A DNA stretch of 64,000 nt from CAVTJX01 sp963735175. GTDB taxonomy: Bacteria; Electryoneota; RPQS01. The notes under the pieces were generated by a model, which saw nothing but the letters and a program-made list of their open reading frames with translations, did no database searches and was not told where the DNA came from. A program made the position numbers and the translations under genes. Below are positions 56,367-64,000 of the stretch, one piece after another. The stretch covers positions 558,001 to 622,000 of the forward strand of contig CAVTJX010000016.1 of NCBI GenBank assembly GCA_963735175.1, given 5' to 3'. Position 1 is the first letter of the stretch; every line of letters begins with the position of its first letter.

Positions 56367-57094
56367 CGCGGCTCGCCTACGGCGTCGGACGCATGACTGC
56401 CGATCTCAGCCCAGAGGGTTTCAAGCTGACTCGAGATTCGGGCGTCAAGCGTCCCGTTTTCCGTCTCGATCAGACAGCCGCCCCGCTCGACATCCCCATC
56501 GCTGCGCAATCTCGAATTGAACACTCGCGCCCAGCGACGCTTTTAAGTCGCCCTCTAAGGCACGCAGATGCGGGAAATCGGTGGGATGGACACGTAACCG
56601 GATCCGGTCGCAGTCGAGCACCTGCGCGAGCGCGCCACGCACTACGCCGGCGACACTTTCAGGTTGGAGATCGAGTTCCCGGCCGAGGATGCGGCGCGCC
56701 AGCAGGAATGCCATTTCCACGCTGCTGTGCTCACAACGGTCTGCGACCTCCAGTTTTTCAGCCTGCAAGAGGCGGGCGTGCTGCGCCAGGAGATCGATGG
56801 AGTTCTGCAATTCAGCGCCCGCTTCCGCTACGTCCCTGTGCCAACCCTGCCTGGAACTGCTGCTTGCGCGTCCTGCTGATGCAGGCACTCGAGCCGCGCC
56901 CGCTCGGCGCTGACGGCCTCGGCGATGCGCCCGTGCAACTCCTGCTCACTCGGCTGCGGCACCTCGGCACGTTCCTCGTCGGTTGCGATCATACTGCGGA
57001 AGTAGTTGACCGGGCGGCGCTCGAACGGCTTAAAGCTCGCCGGAGGCAGCGCTTCGGCCTGCGCGGCGGGAATAATGCGGCGCTTGGAACTCAT
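56363..57094 (-). CDS. fliH: Export ATPase regulator FliH (three extra bases)
   Basis: ATG 57094. N-terminus SSKRRIIPAAQAEALPPASFKPFERR. After +1 corrections near 56866, 56832 and 56503 the product reads through RKQQFQAGLAQG (the FliH G-repeat/coiled region), AELQNSIDLLAQHARLLQAEKLEVADRCEHSSVEMAFLLARRILGRELDLQPESV and ERGGCLIETENGTLDARISSQLETL to a TGA that overlaps fliI. 241 residues. FliH binds FliI and regulates it. The three breaks add up to a multiple of three, so the total length alone hides them. Confidence 0.86.
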
Positions 57095-57097
57095 GGT

Positions 57098-58120
57098 TTA
57101 TTCCACCATCTCTTCTGCCTTGGAGCCACCCACGATAACCACCTGGCCCGCTTCTTCGAGGTTGCGGATGGCGTCGACGATGCGCTGTTGCGCGTCTTCC
57201 ACGTCCTTGAGACGGACTGGGCCCATGTAGTCGATTTCTTCCTGGATCATCTGCGCGGCGCGCTGTGAAAGGTTGGCAAAAACGCGCTTCTTGACGTCGG
57301 GGCTGACGTGCTTCATCGCCAGCGCCAGTTCCTTGTTGTCCACGTCCTTCAGCACGCGCTGAATCGAGCGGTCGTCAAGGTTGACCATATCTTCGAATAC
57401 GAACATGAGGTTCTTGATCGCCGTCGCCAACTCGGGGGCTTGCTCGTTGATCTTGGCGAGGATCGAGCGTTCCGCCGACTGGCCGATCATGTTCATGATT
57501 TCCGCCGCCGCCTTCACGCCGCCCAGCTTGCTTGCCGACTGCGAAAAGTCGATGCGTGATTCGAGCACGGCTTCGACGCTGGCGATGGTTTCCGGCGCGA
57601 CGCGTTCCATATTGGCGTAGCGGAGCATCACGTCGGCCTGCAATTCCGGCGGCAGATCGCCGAGAATGGCCGCGCCCTGGGTCGGGCTGAGCTGCGTGAG
57701 CACGAACGCAATGGTCTGCGGGTGTTCCTTCTGAATGAACGCCAGCAACTGGTTCGCGTCCACGTTTTTCAAAACGTTAAAGCCCTTGACCTTCATCATG
57801 CGTTCAATGCGCCGCAGAATCTCAACCGCCTTGTCGTCCCCCAGCGAGCGCTTGAGAACTTCCTCGGCATAGGATAAGCCGCCCACGGCGACGAAGTCCT
57901 GGGCTTTCATCATCTGATAGAATTCGTCAATCACGTCATGGACGGTATCGGAATCCACATTGCGCAGTGAGACGAGTTCGCGAGTGATTTCCTCGATCTC
58001 GTCTTCCTGCAAACTTTTATAGATTGCCGCCGAGGCCTCGGCGCCCACGGAAATCATAAGCACCGCCGCCTTCTGCATGGCGGTCAGTCGTCTACCGGAC
58101 GAGCTTTTCGGGGGATTCAT
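57098..58120 (-). CDS. fliG: Motor switch protein FliG
   Basis: 340 residues, undisturbed. N-terminal FliF-binding domain (TAMQKAAVLMISVGAEASAAIYKSL), the FliM-binding EHPQ motif in QKEHPQTIAFVLTQLSP near residue 127, and a C-terminal torque domain (DLDDRSIQRVLKDVDNKELALAMKHVSPDVKKRVFANLSQRAAQMI). It joins the stator to the C-ring. Overlaps the fliF 3' end by 29 bases. Confidence 0.96.
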   Translation of the reverse strand: MNPPKSSSGRRLTAMQKAAVLMISVGAEASAAIYKSLQEDEIEEITRELVSLRNVDSDTVHDVIDEFYQMMKAQDFVAVGGLSYAEEVLKRSLGDDKAVEILRRIERMMKVKGFNVLKNVDANQLLAFIQKEHPQTIAFVLTQLSPTQGAAILGDLPPELQADVMLRYANMERVAPETIASVEAVLESRIDFSQSASKLGGVKAAAEIMNMIGQSAERSILAKINEQAPELATAIKNLMFVFEDMVNLDDRSIQRVLKDVDNKELALAMKHVSPDVKKRVFANLSQRAAQMIQEEIDYMGPVRLKDVEDAQQRIVDAIRNLEEAGQVVIVGGSKAEEMVE

Positions 58121-59778
58121 CGAGAATCCAGCCTCTCAATATTTGGGTAGCGTTATCGGGTTTCTGCACGATGTATTCGGTCGTCCGCTTCAGGAGTTCC
58201 TGGTGTTTCAGCGTCTCTACGCTCGGCGAGGTGTCATCGAGCACCACTGTTTGCTGATTCTGGCGGAGGATAACACGCGGACCGTTCTGGCCGCCGTCAT
58301 TCTGCTGCGCGATGGCGCCGCGCAGGAGGGCGGCATTCTGGGCCGCGCCGGCCGCTAATGCCTCGGGGGTGTTGGGAAGCGGTTGGCTGCCGGCCAGCAG
58401 GAACTGCGCCTTGCCCGCGGCCAGTTCATTGGATTCGGATGCGGCGATCGCCGGCATGGCCGGGACGCTCTTCGTCATGCGCTGAATCAGCGAGCGCAGC
58501 AGGAGAAAAAGACCGATAATGGCGATGCCCAGCACCACCTTTTCGAGGATCTTCGTCCACGGCAGCGCTTCCGGCTTCGACGCGACCAGGGATTCGTCCT
58601 GCGCGAAGGGGAAGGAAATCACCGTCAATTCGTCCGCACGTTTCTTGTCGAGGCCGATGGCTGAGGCGATGAGCGAACGGAATTTCTCGATTTCCTGCGA
58701 CGTGCGTTCCACGTAGACGCGCTGTTCGGCGCCGTCCGCTCCCTTTTCCAGTCTTATAATTGCCGTCGATCAGCACGGAAGCCGAAATTCGCTCGATGTT
58801 GCCGACTTCGGGCTGCTGTTTTTCGATGGTATGCGGCACCTGGTAATTGGTGACGGTGCGTTCGCTGTTACCGCCGGCCAGATCCTCGCCGCCGCTGCTT
58901 TCCTGGCGTTCTTCGCTGAGCGTGGCGGCGCGATCGGCGCTGTAATCCTCAACGGTGCGCTCGATGCGGTTCCAGTTGAGCTTGGCCGTCACTTTTACCT
59001 GCGCGCGGCCCGCGCCGAGGGTGTTTTCCAAAAGGCCCAGCGCCTTCTGCTCGAGATCTGTTTCGACGCTGCGTTGCACTTCCAGTTGCGTCGAGGATAG
59101 TCCGGCCATATCGTTACGCGCGGCGCGGCCCGTAAGCATCGTACCGCGGGAATCGACCATGGTGATGTTTTCGACGGCGAGCCCTTCCACCGAATAGGCC
59201 GTCATGTACGTGATCCCCTGGACCTGCTGCGCTGTGAGCACCGCCCCGGGTTTGAGCTGCAGCACGATTGAGGCTGTGGCCGGCTTCTGATCTTCGCGGA
59301 AGAGCCGCGCGCCCGGTACCACGAGGTGAACGCGCGCGCTTTCCACGGCGTCGAGTTCGGAAATGCTGCGCGCCAACTCGCCTTCCAGCGCGCGATGATA
59401 GTTCATCTGCTGCACAAAATCGGTCATGCCCAGCATCGGCTTGTCGAACAGTTCGTAGCCGATCTCTCCCGAGCGCGGCAGTCCGGCGCCGGCGAAGTCG
59501 AGGCGGAGTTCCGCCACTTGCTCTTGCGGCACTTTGATCGCACCGCCGTCCGCGCCGACCTCGAAGGGGATCTTCCGCTCGCGCAGCTTATCGAGAATCT
59601 GCGCGGCATCCTTGCCGTTCAGGCCGGAATAGAGCGTGGTATAGACCGGGCGCGTCGTGTAATTGACGGTGCCGGCAGCAATCGCGATCACCAGCCCAAG
59701 AACCAAAACGAGCCCGGCGCGCTGCCCAAGAGTGAGCCGCTGCCAGAGATCGAGGAGGGGTCGCAAGAGATTTGCCAT
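58092..59778 (-). CDS. fliF: MS-ring protein FliF (one extra base)
   Basis: N-terminal membrane segment (AGLVLVLGLVIAIAAG), the secretin/TM-like YscJ domain (RPVYTTLYSGLNGKDAAQILDKLRERKIPFEV, GLPRSGEIGYELFD) and VHLVVPGARLFREDQKPATASIVLQLKPG. A +1 shift near 58755 leads to the C-terminal region ADGAEQRVYVERTSQEIEKFRSLI and a second membrane segment, then the FliG-binding tail ILRGWILDESPEKLVR. About 562 residues. FliF builds the MS-ring in the inner membrane. Confidence 0.94.
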
Positions 59779-59844
59779 AGGAATCCGCTGTAATAGGAAA
59801 GAAGAGATTCACGCCCTACTCCCCCGGAAACGGGGGACATGGGC

Positions 59845-60141
59845 TTAGACCGGCGTGCGCATCAGCTCCTTGTAACCGTCGAGTGCCTTGTTGCGCAGCT
59901 CGAGCAATAACGAAAGCGAGATCCCGGCTTCTTCGGCCGCAGCCATCACCTCATGCACGTCCTTGATTTCGCCGGTGGCGAACTTCATCGCCTTGTCGTC
60001 GGCAGTCACCTGCATTTCGTTCACATCGGAAATGAACTGCTTCAGGGTTTCACCGAAGCCGTTCGCGCCGTTCGGCTTGGCAGGCTCGGGCGTTGTGGTT
60101 AACGGTGTGAAGCCGGGAATCGGGGGAAGACGGTCGATCAT
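59845..60141 (-). CDS. fliE: Hook-basal body protein FliE
   Basis: 98 residues with the FliE pattern FGETLKQFISDVNEMQVTADDKAMKFATGEIKDVHEVMAAAEEAGISLSLLLELRNKALDGYKELM. It is exported and joins the MS-ring to the rod. Follows the small 60144 gene by three bases and precedes fliF by 66 bases. Confidence 0.95.
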   Translation of the reverse strand: MIDRLPPIPGFTPLTTTPEPAKPNGANGFGETLKQFISDVNEMQVTADDKAMKFATGEIKDVHEVMAAAEEAGISLSLLLELRNKALDGYKELMRTPV

Positions 60142-60143
60142 GA

Positions 60144-60380
60144 TCAGACCCTCAGGTCGATATGTTTGCCCAGTTCGGGCTCGGGGCCATTATCAACAAA
60201 CGCGGCTTCAGCCATCCAGCGTTTTTGTTCCAGAAGTTGGCGCAGGCGTTCCTGCGGTGAAAGATCCGCCGCGTCGCCGACCGCGGAAGCAGTGTCCCCG
60301 ACGGGCTTCGGCGATGCCGCGGGCTTGCGCGGAGCGGAACTCGGTTGTGTGGGGTTGGGGCCATAGCCTTCGATGCGCAT
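60144..60380 (-). CDS. Small hypothetical protein between flgC and fliE
   Basis: 78 residues (RIEGYGPNPTQPSSAP at the start, then a disordered Pro/Ala stretch, then the amphipathic helix PQERLRQLLEQKRWMAEAAF, HIDLRV at the end). It lies 3 bases from flgC and 3 bases from fliE, so it belongs to the unit. The disordered-helix layout resembles a small anti-sigma or chaperone-like protein, but no family is recognised. Confidence 0.5.
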   Translation of the reverse strand: MRIEGYGPNPTQPSSAPRKPAASPKPVGDTASAVGDAADLSPQERLRQLLEQKRWMAEAAFVDNGPEPELGKHIDLRV

Positions 60381-60383
60381 CGC

Positions 60384-60878
60384 TTAGAGCTCCAACGCTT
60401 TCTTCATCATGCCCTTGGTGGCGTTAAACGCGGTCACGTTGGCTTCAAACGCCCGCGACGCGCTGATGAGTTCCGTCATCTCCTGGACAATATCCACATT
60501 GGGCATGCGAACGATGCCGTTGGCGTCGGCGTCGGGATGGCCCGGATCGTAGACTTCGCGAAAGGGAGAAGGATCGGCGCCGATGGTGGCTTTGACGCCT
60601 GTCGCCATGCGGAGATCGGGTTCGGAAATCTTACCCCGCAGATGATTGGGATTACTGCGGGCAAGGTCGTTGTGTGCGGTTTGTGTGGCGTCGAGTGCGA
60701 GGTCAAACTGCCGCTCACTGGCGAGCGACGTTTGCTGACGGCGGTAGGGACCGCCCGCGGCAGTGTGAGTTGTCTCGGCGTTGGCAATGTTCTCGGCGAT
60801 AGCGTTCATACGCTTGCGTTGGGCGGTGAGCCCCGAGGCGCTGGTGTCCATGCCGGCAAAGAGCGGTGAAATGTCCAT
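60384..60878 (-). CDS. flgC: Proximal rod protein FlgC
   Basis: Start at ATG 60878 (MDISPLFAGMDTSASGLTAQRKRMNAIAENIANAETTHT). C-terminus: MPNVDIVQEMTELISASRAFEANVTAFNATKGMMKKAL. At 164 residues it is slightly longer than usual. It is a rod component. FlgB, its usual upstream partner, is not present in front of it: from 60879 to 61313 there is no gene. Confidence 0.94.
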   Translation of the reverse strand: MDISPLFAGMDTSASGLTAQRKRMNAIAENIANAETTHTAAGGPYRRQQTSLASERQFDLALDATQTAHNDLARSNPNHLRGKISEPDLRMATGVKATIGADPSPFREVYDPGHPDADANGIVRMPNVDIVQEMTELISASRAFEANVTAFNATKGMMKKALEL

Positions 60879-60915
60879 CGATGAGTCCTGTCGCTTTTCT
60901 GGCACAAGGCATAAA

Positions 60916-60948
60916 CACAATTATCGTGCCTTTACCCATTGGACTTTA
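60916..60948 (-). promoter_or_regulatory. Candidate promoter of the flgC-fliE-fliF unit
   Basis: Two overlapping readings on the minus strand: TAAA-N16-CACGATAA (six of eight to the sigma-28 -10 element), and AGGCAC-GATAA-TTGTG (sigma-54-like, but GT instead of the invariant GC). The first base of flgC is about 40 bases on. An AT-rich run (TATTATAAGCACTTACTATAGAT) further upstream could hold a sigma-70 -10 as well. Confidence 0.4.
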
Positions 60949-61313
60949 ATTTCGCGCCGATAATCTATAGTAAGTGCTTATAATACAGTACTCGATTGTC
61001 CGGTGGCGCAAAGTCCAACCTGACAGATTCGGTAAAATAATTCCGGGGGCAGGGGTAGAACTTTTCCGGAATTGCCACTCTAACATGTTAGGCGGGATGC
61101 TATAAACTGCCGCGGCAATCCGGCCATGTCACCGTGATTCGGCAGGCTTTCACGTGAGGTTGGGAGGTTTGCCGCGGCAGGGTTCATCCGGTCATGCCTC
61201 CCCAGATCTTGCGGAGGCCGGTCGAAAGTGGGTCAGGAACGGAATAATGGCCAGTCCAACTTCTCCACCATTCATCCATCGCATTGCTCACGATAAACTC
61301 ATCGGAGGTCGCC
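60949..61313. other. 365-base divergent intergenic region with palindromes
   Basis: No gene on either strand. It contains a 12-bp palindrome CTAACATGTTAG (61080-61091) and two copies of the 10-bp palindrome TGCCGCGGCA (61108-61117 and 61170-61179), 62 bases apart. Both lie between the divergent flgC and DUF2703-like genes and could be operators. A 6-bp inverted repeat GCCTCC/GGAGGC spans 61196-61218. The functional role is inferred only from position. Confidence 0.4.
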
Positions 61314-61787
61314 ATGAAAAAAATTCTCGCGAACATTCTCGCGCTATCAGTGATCTGTGGATTCAGCGCGTCCTATAGCTACGCGCAAACTTTGTCGGTG
61401 CGGTGGCTGCAGCCGGATGGCGCTGCCAATCCGACCTGCGGCATTCAGGAAAAGGAACTGCAGAAGGCGGTTAACACGCTTAACAAGTCGCTGCACAAGT
61501 CCGGCGTCGGCGTGGAACTTGGCTATCTGACATTCACCGGCGAGAAACCCTCGGGCGAAAAGGCCTCGGCGCTGGGGTTGTGGATCAACAATAAGCCGTT
61601 CGAGACCTGGGTGCAGGCAAGTGTCAGTACTTCCACCGATGCCAACCCGTGCCCTGAGACGGTGGTCGACGGAACTACCTATAAGCTGATCCCGTCGGAA
61701 CTGATTGTGAAGGCAGGCATGGCTGCCGCGGAGAAGCTTACAAAACGCCCGTCTAAGGACAAACCCACGGCACTCTCGAATCGGTAA
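61314..61787 (+). CDS. DUF2703-like exported protein
   Basis: ATG 61314 with GGAGG upstream. Signal peptide (1-22, KKILANILALSVICGFSASYSYA) and a 135-residue domain ordered as in DUF2703: TLSVRWLQPDGAANPTCG, KELQKAVNTLNKSLHKSGVGVELGYLTF, GLWINNKPFETWV, NPCPETVVDGTTYKLIPSELIVKAGMAAAEKL. The usual CxxC pairs are reduced to single cysteines. No function is known for the family. A hairpin terminator follows. Confidence 0.55.
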   Translation: MKKILANILALSVICGFSASYSYAQTLSVRWLQPDGAANPTCGIQEKELQKAVNTLNKSLHKSGVGVELGYLTFTGEKPSGEKASALGLWINNKPFETWVQASVSTSTDANPCPETVVDGTTYKLIPSELIVKAGMAAAEKLTKRPSKDKPTALSNR

Positions 61788-61822
61788 GCACGCCAATTTT
61801 CGAATCAGGAAATGTGAAAACA

Positions 61823-61853
61823 GCAGAGGGACGCGATGATCGCGTCCCTCTGC
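61823..61853 (+). terminator. Hairpin terminator after the first DUF2703-like gene
   Basis: 14-bp perfect stem GCAGAGGGACGCGA / TCGCGTCCCTCTGC with a 3-base loop, 36 bases beyond the stop. The T-run is poor, but the hairpin is very stable. Confidence 0.65.
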
Positions 61854-61990
61854 CTCATATCCAGCAGCGTGGTAAGCTGATAAGGTAGTCCTTTAGCCAG
61901 AACACGTACCTGTAAAAGATACTATTATGTTGAATTTAGAGAATTGCAACCCAGAGCCTCGCAACATCTACCCAGGCATTATATACCCAC

Positions 61991-62018
61991 TTGACAAGGA
62001 TGACATTAATCGTATTTT
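61991..62018 (+). promoter_or_regulatory. Sigma-70-type promoter for the 62070 gene
   Basis: TTGACA (exact) and TATTTT separated by 16 bases; the start codon is about 50 bases on, behind GAGGAG. Confidence 0.6.
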
Positions 62019-62069
62019 TACGATAAGCGATCACTTCTTTCAATCATTTCCACCCACGAGGAGACTCCT

Positions 62070-62525
62070 ATGAAGCTGCATGTCGCGCTGATCGATACCC
62101 ACATCCTATTAAGCCTCTTTGCGGTGTAGCTTTCCGCTCAAACCCTCACCCTTCGCTGGACACCATCAGCAACAGTCGCGGATTCAATCTGCCGTATTGA
62201 TCCCGAGGATCTGCAGAAGGCGGTCCATCAGTTGCAAAAGTCTCCGCGGTCAGCCGGGATTGACGTCCAATTGGGTACCGTTCAATTCACCGGTGACCAG
62301 CCCAGTGGCGCGCTGGCTTCGCGGGTGGGATTGTGGATCAACCAACGCCCCTTCGAGGTCTGGGCGGGTGTCTCGGCGGTGATTTCGGAATCGGGCTCGG
62401 CTTGCTCCATATCGGTCGATCAGATCGTCAACGCAGGTCTCATCGCCACCGGGCAGAAGGAACTATCTCAGACATCAAATCCCATGGCGGCGAAGCGGGC
62501 AAACGCGGGCGGCTGTTGTCATTGA
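62070..62525 (+). pseudogene. Second DUF2703-like exported protein, in-frame TAG in the signal peptide
   Basis: ATG 62070 with GAGGAG upstream. In one frame it reads a short hydrophobic leader, a TAG at 62127-62129, then LSAQTLTLRWTPSATVADSI, EDLQKAVHQLQKS, GIDVQLGTVQFTGDQPSG, VGLWINQRPFEVWAGVSA and IVNAGLIATGQKE. This closely follows the 61314 protein. The frame is never lost, and the promoter and ribosome site are intact. The TAG may therefore be a recent mutation or consensus error; internal restart would remove the leader. About 151 codons including the stop. Confidence 0.6.
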
Positions 62526-62551
62526 CATCCTTCAGCATCGCCATCTCCCCA

Positions 62552-62588
62552 ATACAACAGGGCGGCCCATCGGGCCGCCCTGTTGTAT
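62552..62588. terminator. Bidirectional terminator hairpin
   Basis: A perfect 17-bp inverted repeat (ATACAACAGGGCGGCCC and its complement) with a 3-base loop between the convergent 62070 and 62648 genes. Confidence 0.75.
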
Positions 62589-62647
62589 TATCCGTCGTTT
62601 GATCCTGCGATCAGCCTTTGTGTGAGTACCGCTTCCCGCTGGATCCG

Positions 62648-63094
62648 TCAGCGGCCAATCAGACCCGTACCCAACACGATCAGCGCCGCCCCGGCAAGGT
62701 TGCGCAGGAGATCCGGACCGGACGGCAATTCCCGGAAGAAAATCACCGCCAGTATGAAAGCAATCAGGGTGTTGGTATTATAGACCGGAACGAGCTGTGT
62801 GACGTTCGTCTCCGGCAGACGCATCACCCAGAGCACGAGCAAGGTGGCGAAACCGTTCATAAATCCCACCGGCAGCGCCCAGAGACACGCCTGTAGCGTC
62901 GTACCGCCGGTTGTTGCCGCCGGCCAGAAGAGAATCCCGAAAATTCCGCAGAGTAAAATCCCACCGCCCACACCCGTCAGTACCCACCCCGCGTGGCCGC
63001 CGAGGTAGCGCTCGGCGGTCAACAGCTTGAACAAAACCGCGGTCAATCCGTAGAGCAGCGAGGCCATGAGGCCGATCAGGAACCACGTCTTCAT
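62648..63094 (-). CDS. EamA/DMT-type small membrane protein
   Basis: ATG 63094 overlaps the upstream TAA by one base (TAATG). 148 residues with four or five membrane segments: LIGLMASLLYGLTAVLFKLLTAE, WVLTGVGGGILLCGIFGILF, PVGFMNGFATLLVLWVMRL, then the EamA signature LVPVYNTNTLIAFILAVIFFRELPSG. This is one repeat of a drug/metabolite transporter, so it should dimerise. Substrate unknown. Confidence 0.8.
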   Translation of the reverse strand: MKTWFLIGLMASLLYGLTAVLFKLLTAERYLGGHAGWVLTGVGGGILLCGIFGILFWPAATTGGTTLQACLWALPVGFMNGFATLLVLWVMRLPETNVTQLVPVYNTNTLIAFILAVIFFRELPSGPDLLRNLAGAALIVLGTGLIGR

Positions 63095-63942
63095 TATGGC
63101 CTGTCGAGCGACACACGCCGCAGATCGGTGCGCGCGCCATCGCCAATAGCCCAGCGCGCGCCGTCGAGCGTGAACCACTCATTGAGACCCTGCACCGGCG
63201 AATATGGACGCACGATGTAAAGACCTGTCGAAGGCGTGCCACAGGTTCCCAGCAGATAAAGCCGTTCGCCCAGCGGACTCTTGCAGGCGTCGAGGATCAG
63301 ACCCACACGGCTCTCTGTGTCCTTTTTCAGGGCTACGATCAGATCGCCAACGGTAAGCGAATCTTCATAGATGATGATGGTGCTCTCGCGACGCAAGGCG
63401 AGGGCGCCCATTTCCTCGGCGACGAACGCGCAGAACTGTTGATAATTGCCGTAGCTGCTGCTGGGCGTGGTGATCTGCGTGAAGATAAAGCGGCCGCCGC
63501 TTTTCTTGGGCCGCAGCCCGTCGCGCCAGTCATCCCAGAGGGCGCGCTGGCCGTTATCCAGCGGGAAAGCGATCGATTTCTGCGAGTGGTGATTCCACAG
63601 GTACTCGCCCCAGAGCCGGACGACGCCATCGACGCCGGTATCATTGGCGTTTTCATACGGCCCGGCTACGGTTACGTCCACCTTATCCTCGGTGCAGAGT
63701 ACCGTCTTGCCGTCACCGGCGAGCAGTTCTTTCTGGCCGGTGAGCTCAATCGACCGGAGCGAAGCCGCAAACGACGCGTCGTGCACGGGAACACGTACAT
63801 AGCCGGGCGGCGGCGGAATGCTGGCGACCGTGCGCCTGCCTCCCTCTGCCAAGGCAAAAGTCGTAACGGCAGTTAGAAGGAGCAGCAGTAGCCCCGGCTT
63901 GGTTTTCCCGCGGAAGCGGGTTGAAACAAAACGAAGGTTCAT
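63094..63942 (-). CDS. DUF4846-like secreted protein
   Basis: 282 residues with a signal peptide (GLLLLLLTAVTTFALAEG). The order GYVRVPVHDASFAASLRSIEL, DVTVAGP, LWGEYLW, IAFPLDNGQRALWDDW, LTVGDLIVALKKDTESRVGLILDACK and LGERLYLLGTCG agrees with DUF4846, a family of secreted or lipoprotein-like proteins of unknown role. Assignment is by pattern. It shares one base with the EamA gene, so the two are probably cotranscribed. Confidence 0.55.
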   Translation of the reverse strand: MNLRFVSTRFRGKTKPGLLLLLLTAVTTFALAEGGRRTVASIPPPPGYVRVPVHDASFAASLRSIELTGQKELLAGDGKTVLCTEDKVDVTVAGPYENANDTGVDGVVRLWGEYLWNHHSQKSIAFPLDNGQRALWDDWRDGLRPKKSGGRFIFTQITTPSSSYGNYQQFCAFVAEEMGALALRRESTIIIYEDSLTVGDLIVALKKDTESRVGLILDACKSPLGERLYLLGTCGTPSTGLYIVRPYSPVQGLNEWFTLDGARWAIGDGARTDLRRVSLDRP

Positions 63943-63962
63943 GGGACTCTCGCGGTTGAATC

Positions 63963-64000
63963 TCAGTAGAGCAGGAAACGGATACCGACGGCGGCCAATG
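63963..64000 (-). CDS. C-terminal end of a possible outer-membrane beta-barrel protein
   Basis: The last 11 codons before TGA read LAAVGIRFLLY, ending in an aromatic residue with alternating hydrophobics, as for outer-membrane beta-barrel C-termini. Only this fragment is in the window; the rest lies to the right. Confidence 0.35.
   Translation of the reverse strand, partial: LAAVGIRFLLY

Noticed and set aside
61196..61260. A stretch GGGTCAGGAACGGAATAATGGCC that vaguely recalls the SRP RNA core
   Set aside because: The invariant GGAAGGAAGCA-type core is missing, and flanking pairing does not form the SRP helix 8. No RNA gene is claimed.
62127..62129. TAG as pyrrolysine or a suppressed codon
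   Set aside because: It lies in a signal peptide, where no catalytic residue is expected. No recoding element is seen; a mutation or error is simpler.
1..64000. CRISPR arrays, insertion sequences, tRNA or rRNA genes
   Set aside because: No direct-repeat arrays with uniform spacers, no transposase-like proteins or terminal repeats, and no tRNA-like cloverleaf or rRNA stretch could be recognised.

Overview
The window is a GC-rich chromosomal fragment from a flagellated, Gram-negative-type bacterium. The evidence for an outer membrane is P- and L-ring genes (flgA, flgH, flgI), signal peptides, and an apparent beta-barrel C-terminus at the right edge. Sigma-54 and sigma-28 promoters both appear. 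The flagellar set mixes features known from spirochaetes and Firmicutes (a FliY-like FliN, a MotE/MgtE_N-like protein, the TIGR02530 flagellar operon protein) with rings. This suggests a deep-branching lineage, perhaps a candidate phylum of the FCB group, but no 16S or ribosomal gene is present to test that. Almost everything between 1.6 and 61 kb is on the minus strand.

Layout, left to right: a beta-CASP MBL nuclease (partial), a small exported protein and a PAP2 phosphatase (1-2.2 kb); a seven-gene phosphorelay cluster with an Hpt protein, several receivers and a degenerate kinase (2.2-8.9 kb); flgM, fliS, fliD, flagellin 1, an asparagine-synthetase-type amidotransferase, a FlgN-like chaperone, flagellin 2 and a MerR regulator (9.1-16.8 kb); a glycosylation block with GT9, CgeB-like, GT9-Maf fusion, GT2-TPR, GT4 and gmd (16.9-28.6 kb); flgL to flgF (28.6-35.5 kb); fliA, flhF, flhA, flhB, fliR, fliQ, fliP, fliO, fliN/Y, fliM, fliL (35.8-48.4 kb); flgE, flgD and fliK (48.6-54 kb); motE-like, fliJ to fliE and flgC (54-60.9 kb); then two DUF2703-like exported proteins, an EamA-type membrane protein and a DUF4846-like secreted protein (61.3-64 kb).

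How the genes work together: recognisable promoters suggest a hierarchy. Sigma-54 (-24/-12) sites precede flgM, flgF and the flgD-flgE unit. Sigma-28 sites precede flagellin 1 and the merR-flagellin 2-chaperone-asnB unit. From flgF at 35.5 kb to 16.9 kb the genes are nearly contiguous or overlapping, so the glycosyltransferase block appears to be the distal part of the rod/hook transcription unit, placed to modify flagellin during filament assembly. flgB, flhG and motAB are not found in this window, and flgC leads its operon.

A striking technical feature is about 35 single-base frame changes, nearly all a net extra base and mostly in otherwise well-conserved flagellar genes, plus two in-frame stops. 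Coordinates below span the whole inferred gene across such breaks. Consensus sequencing error is the most likely cause, so these genes should not be read as pseudogenes without checking reads.
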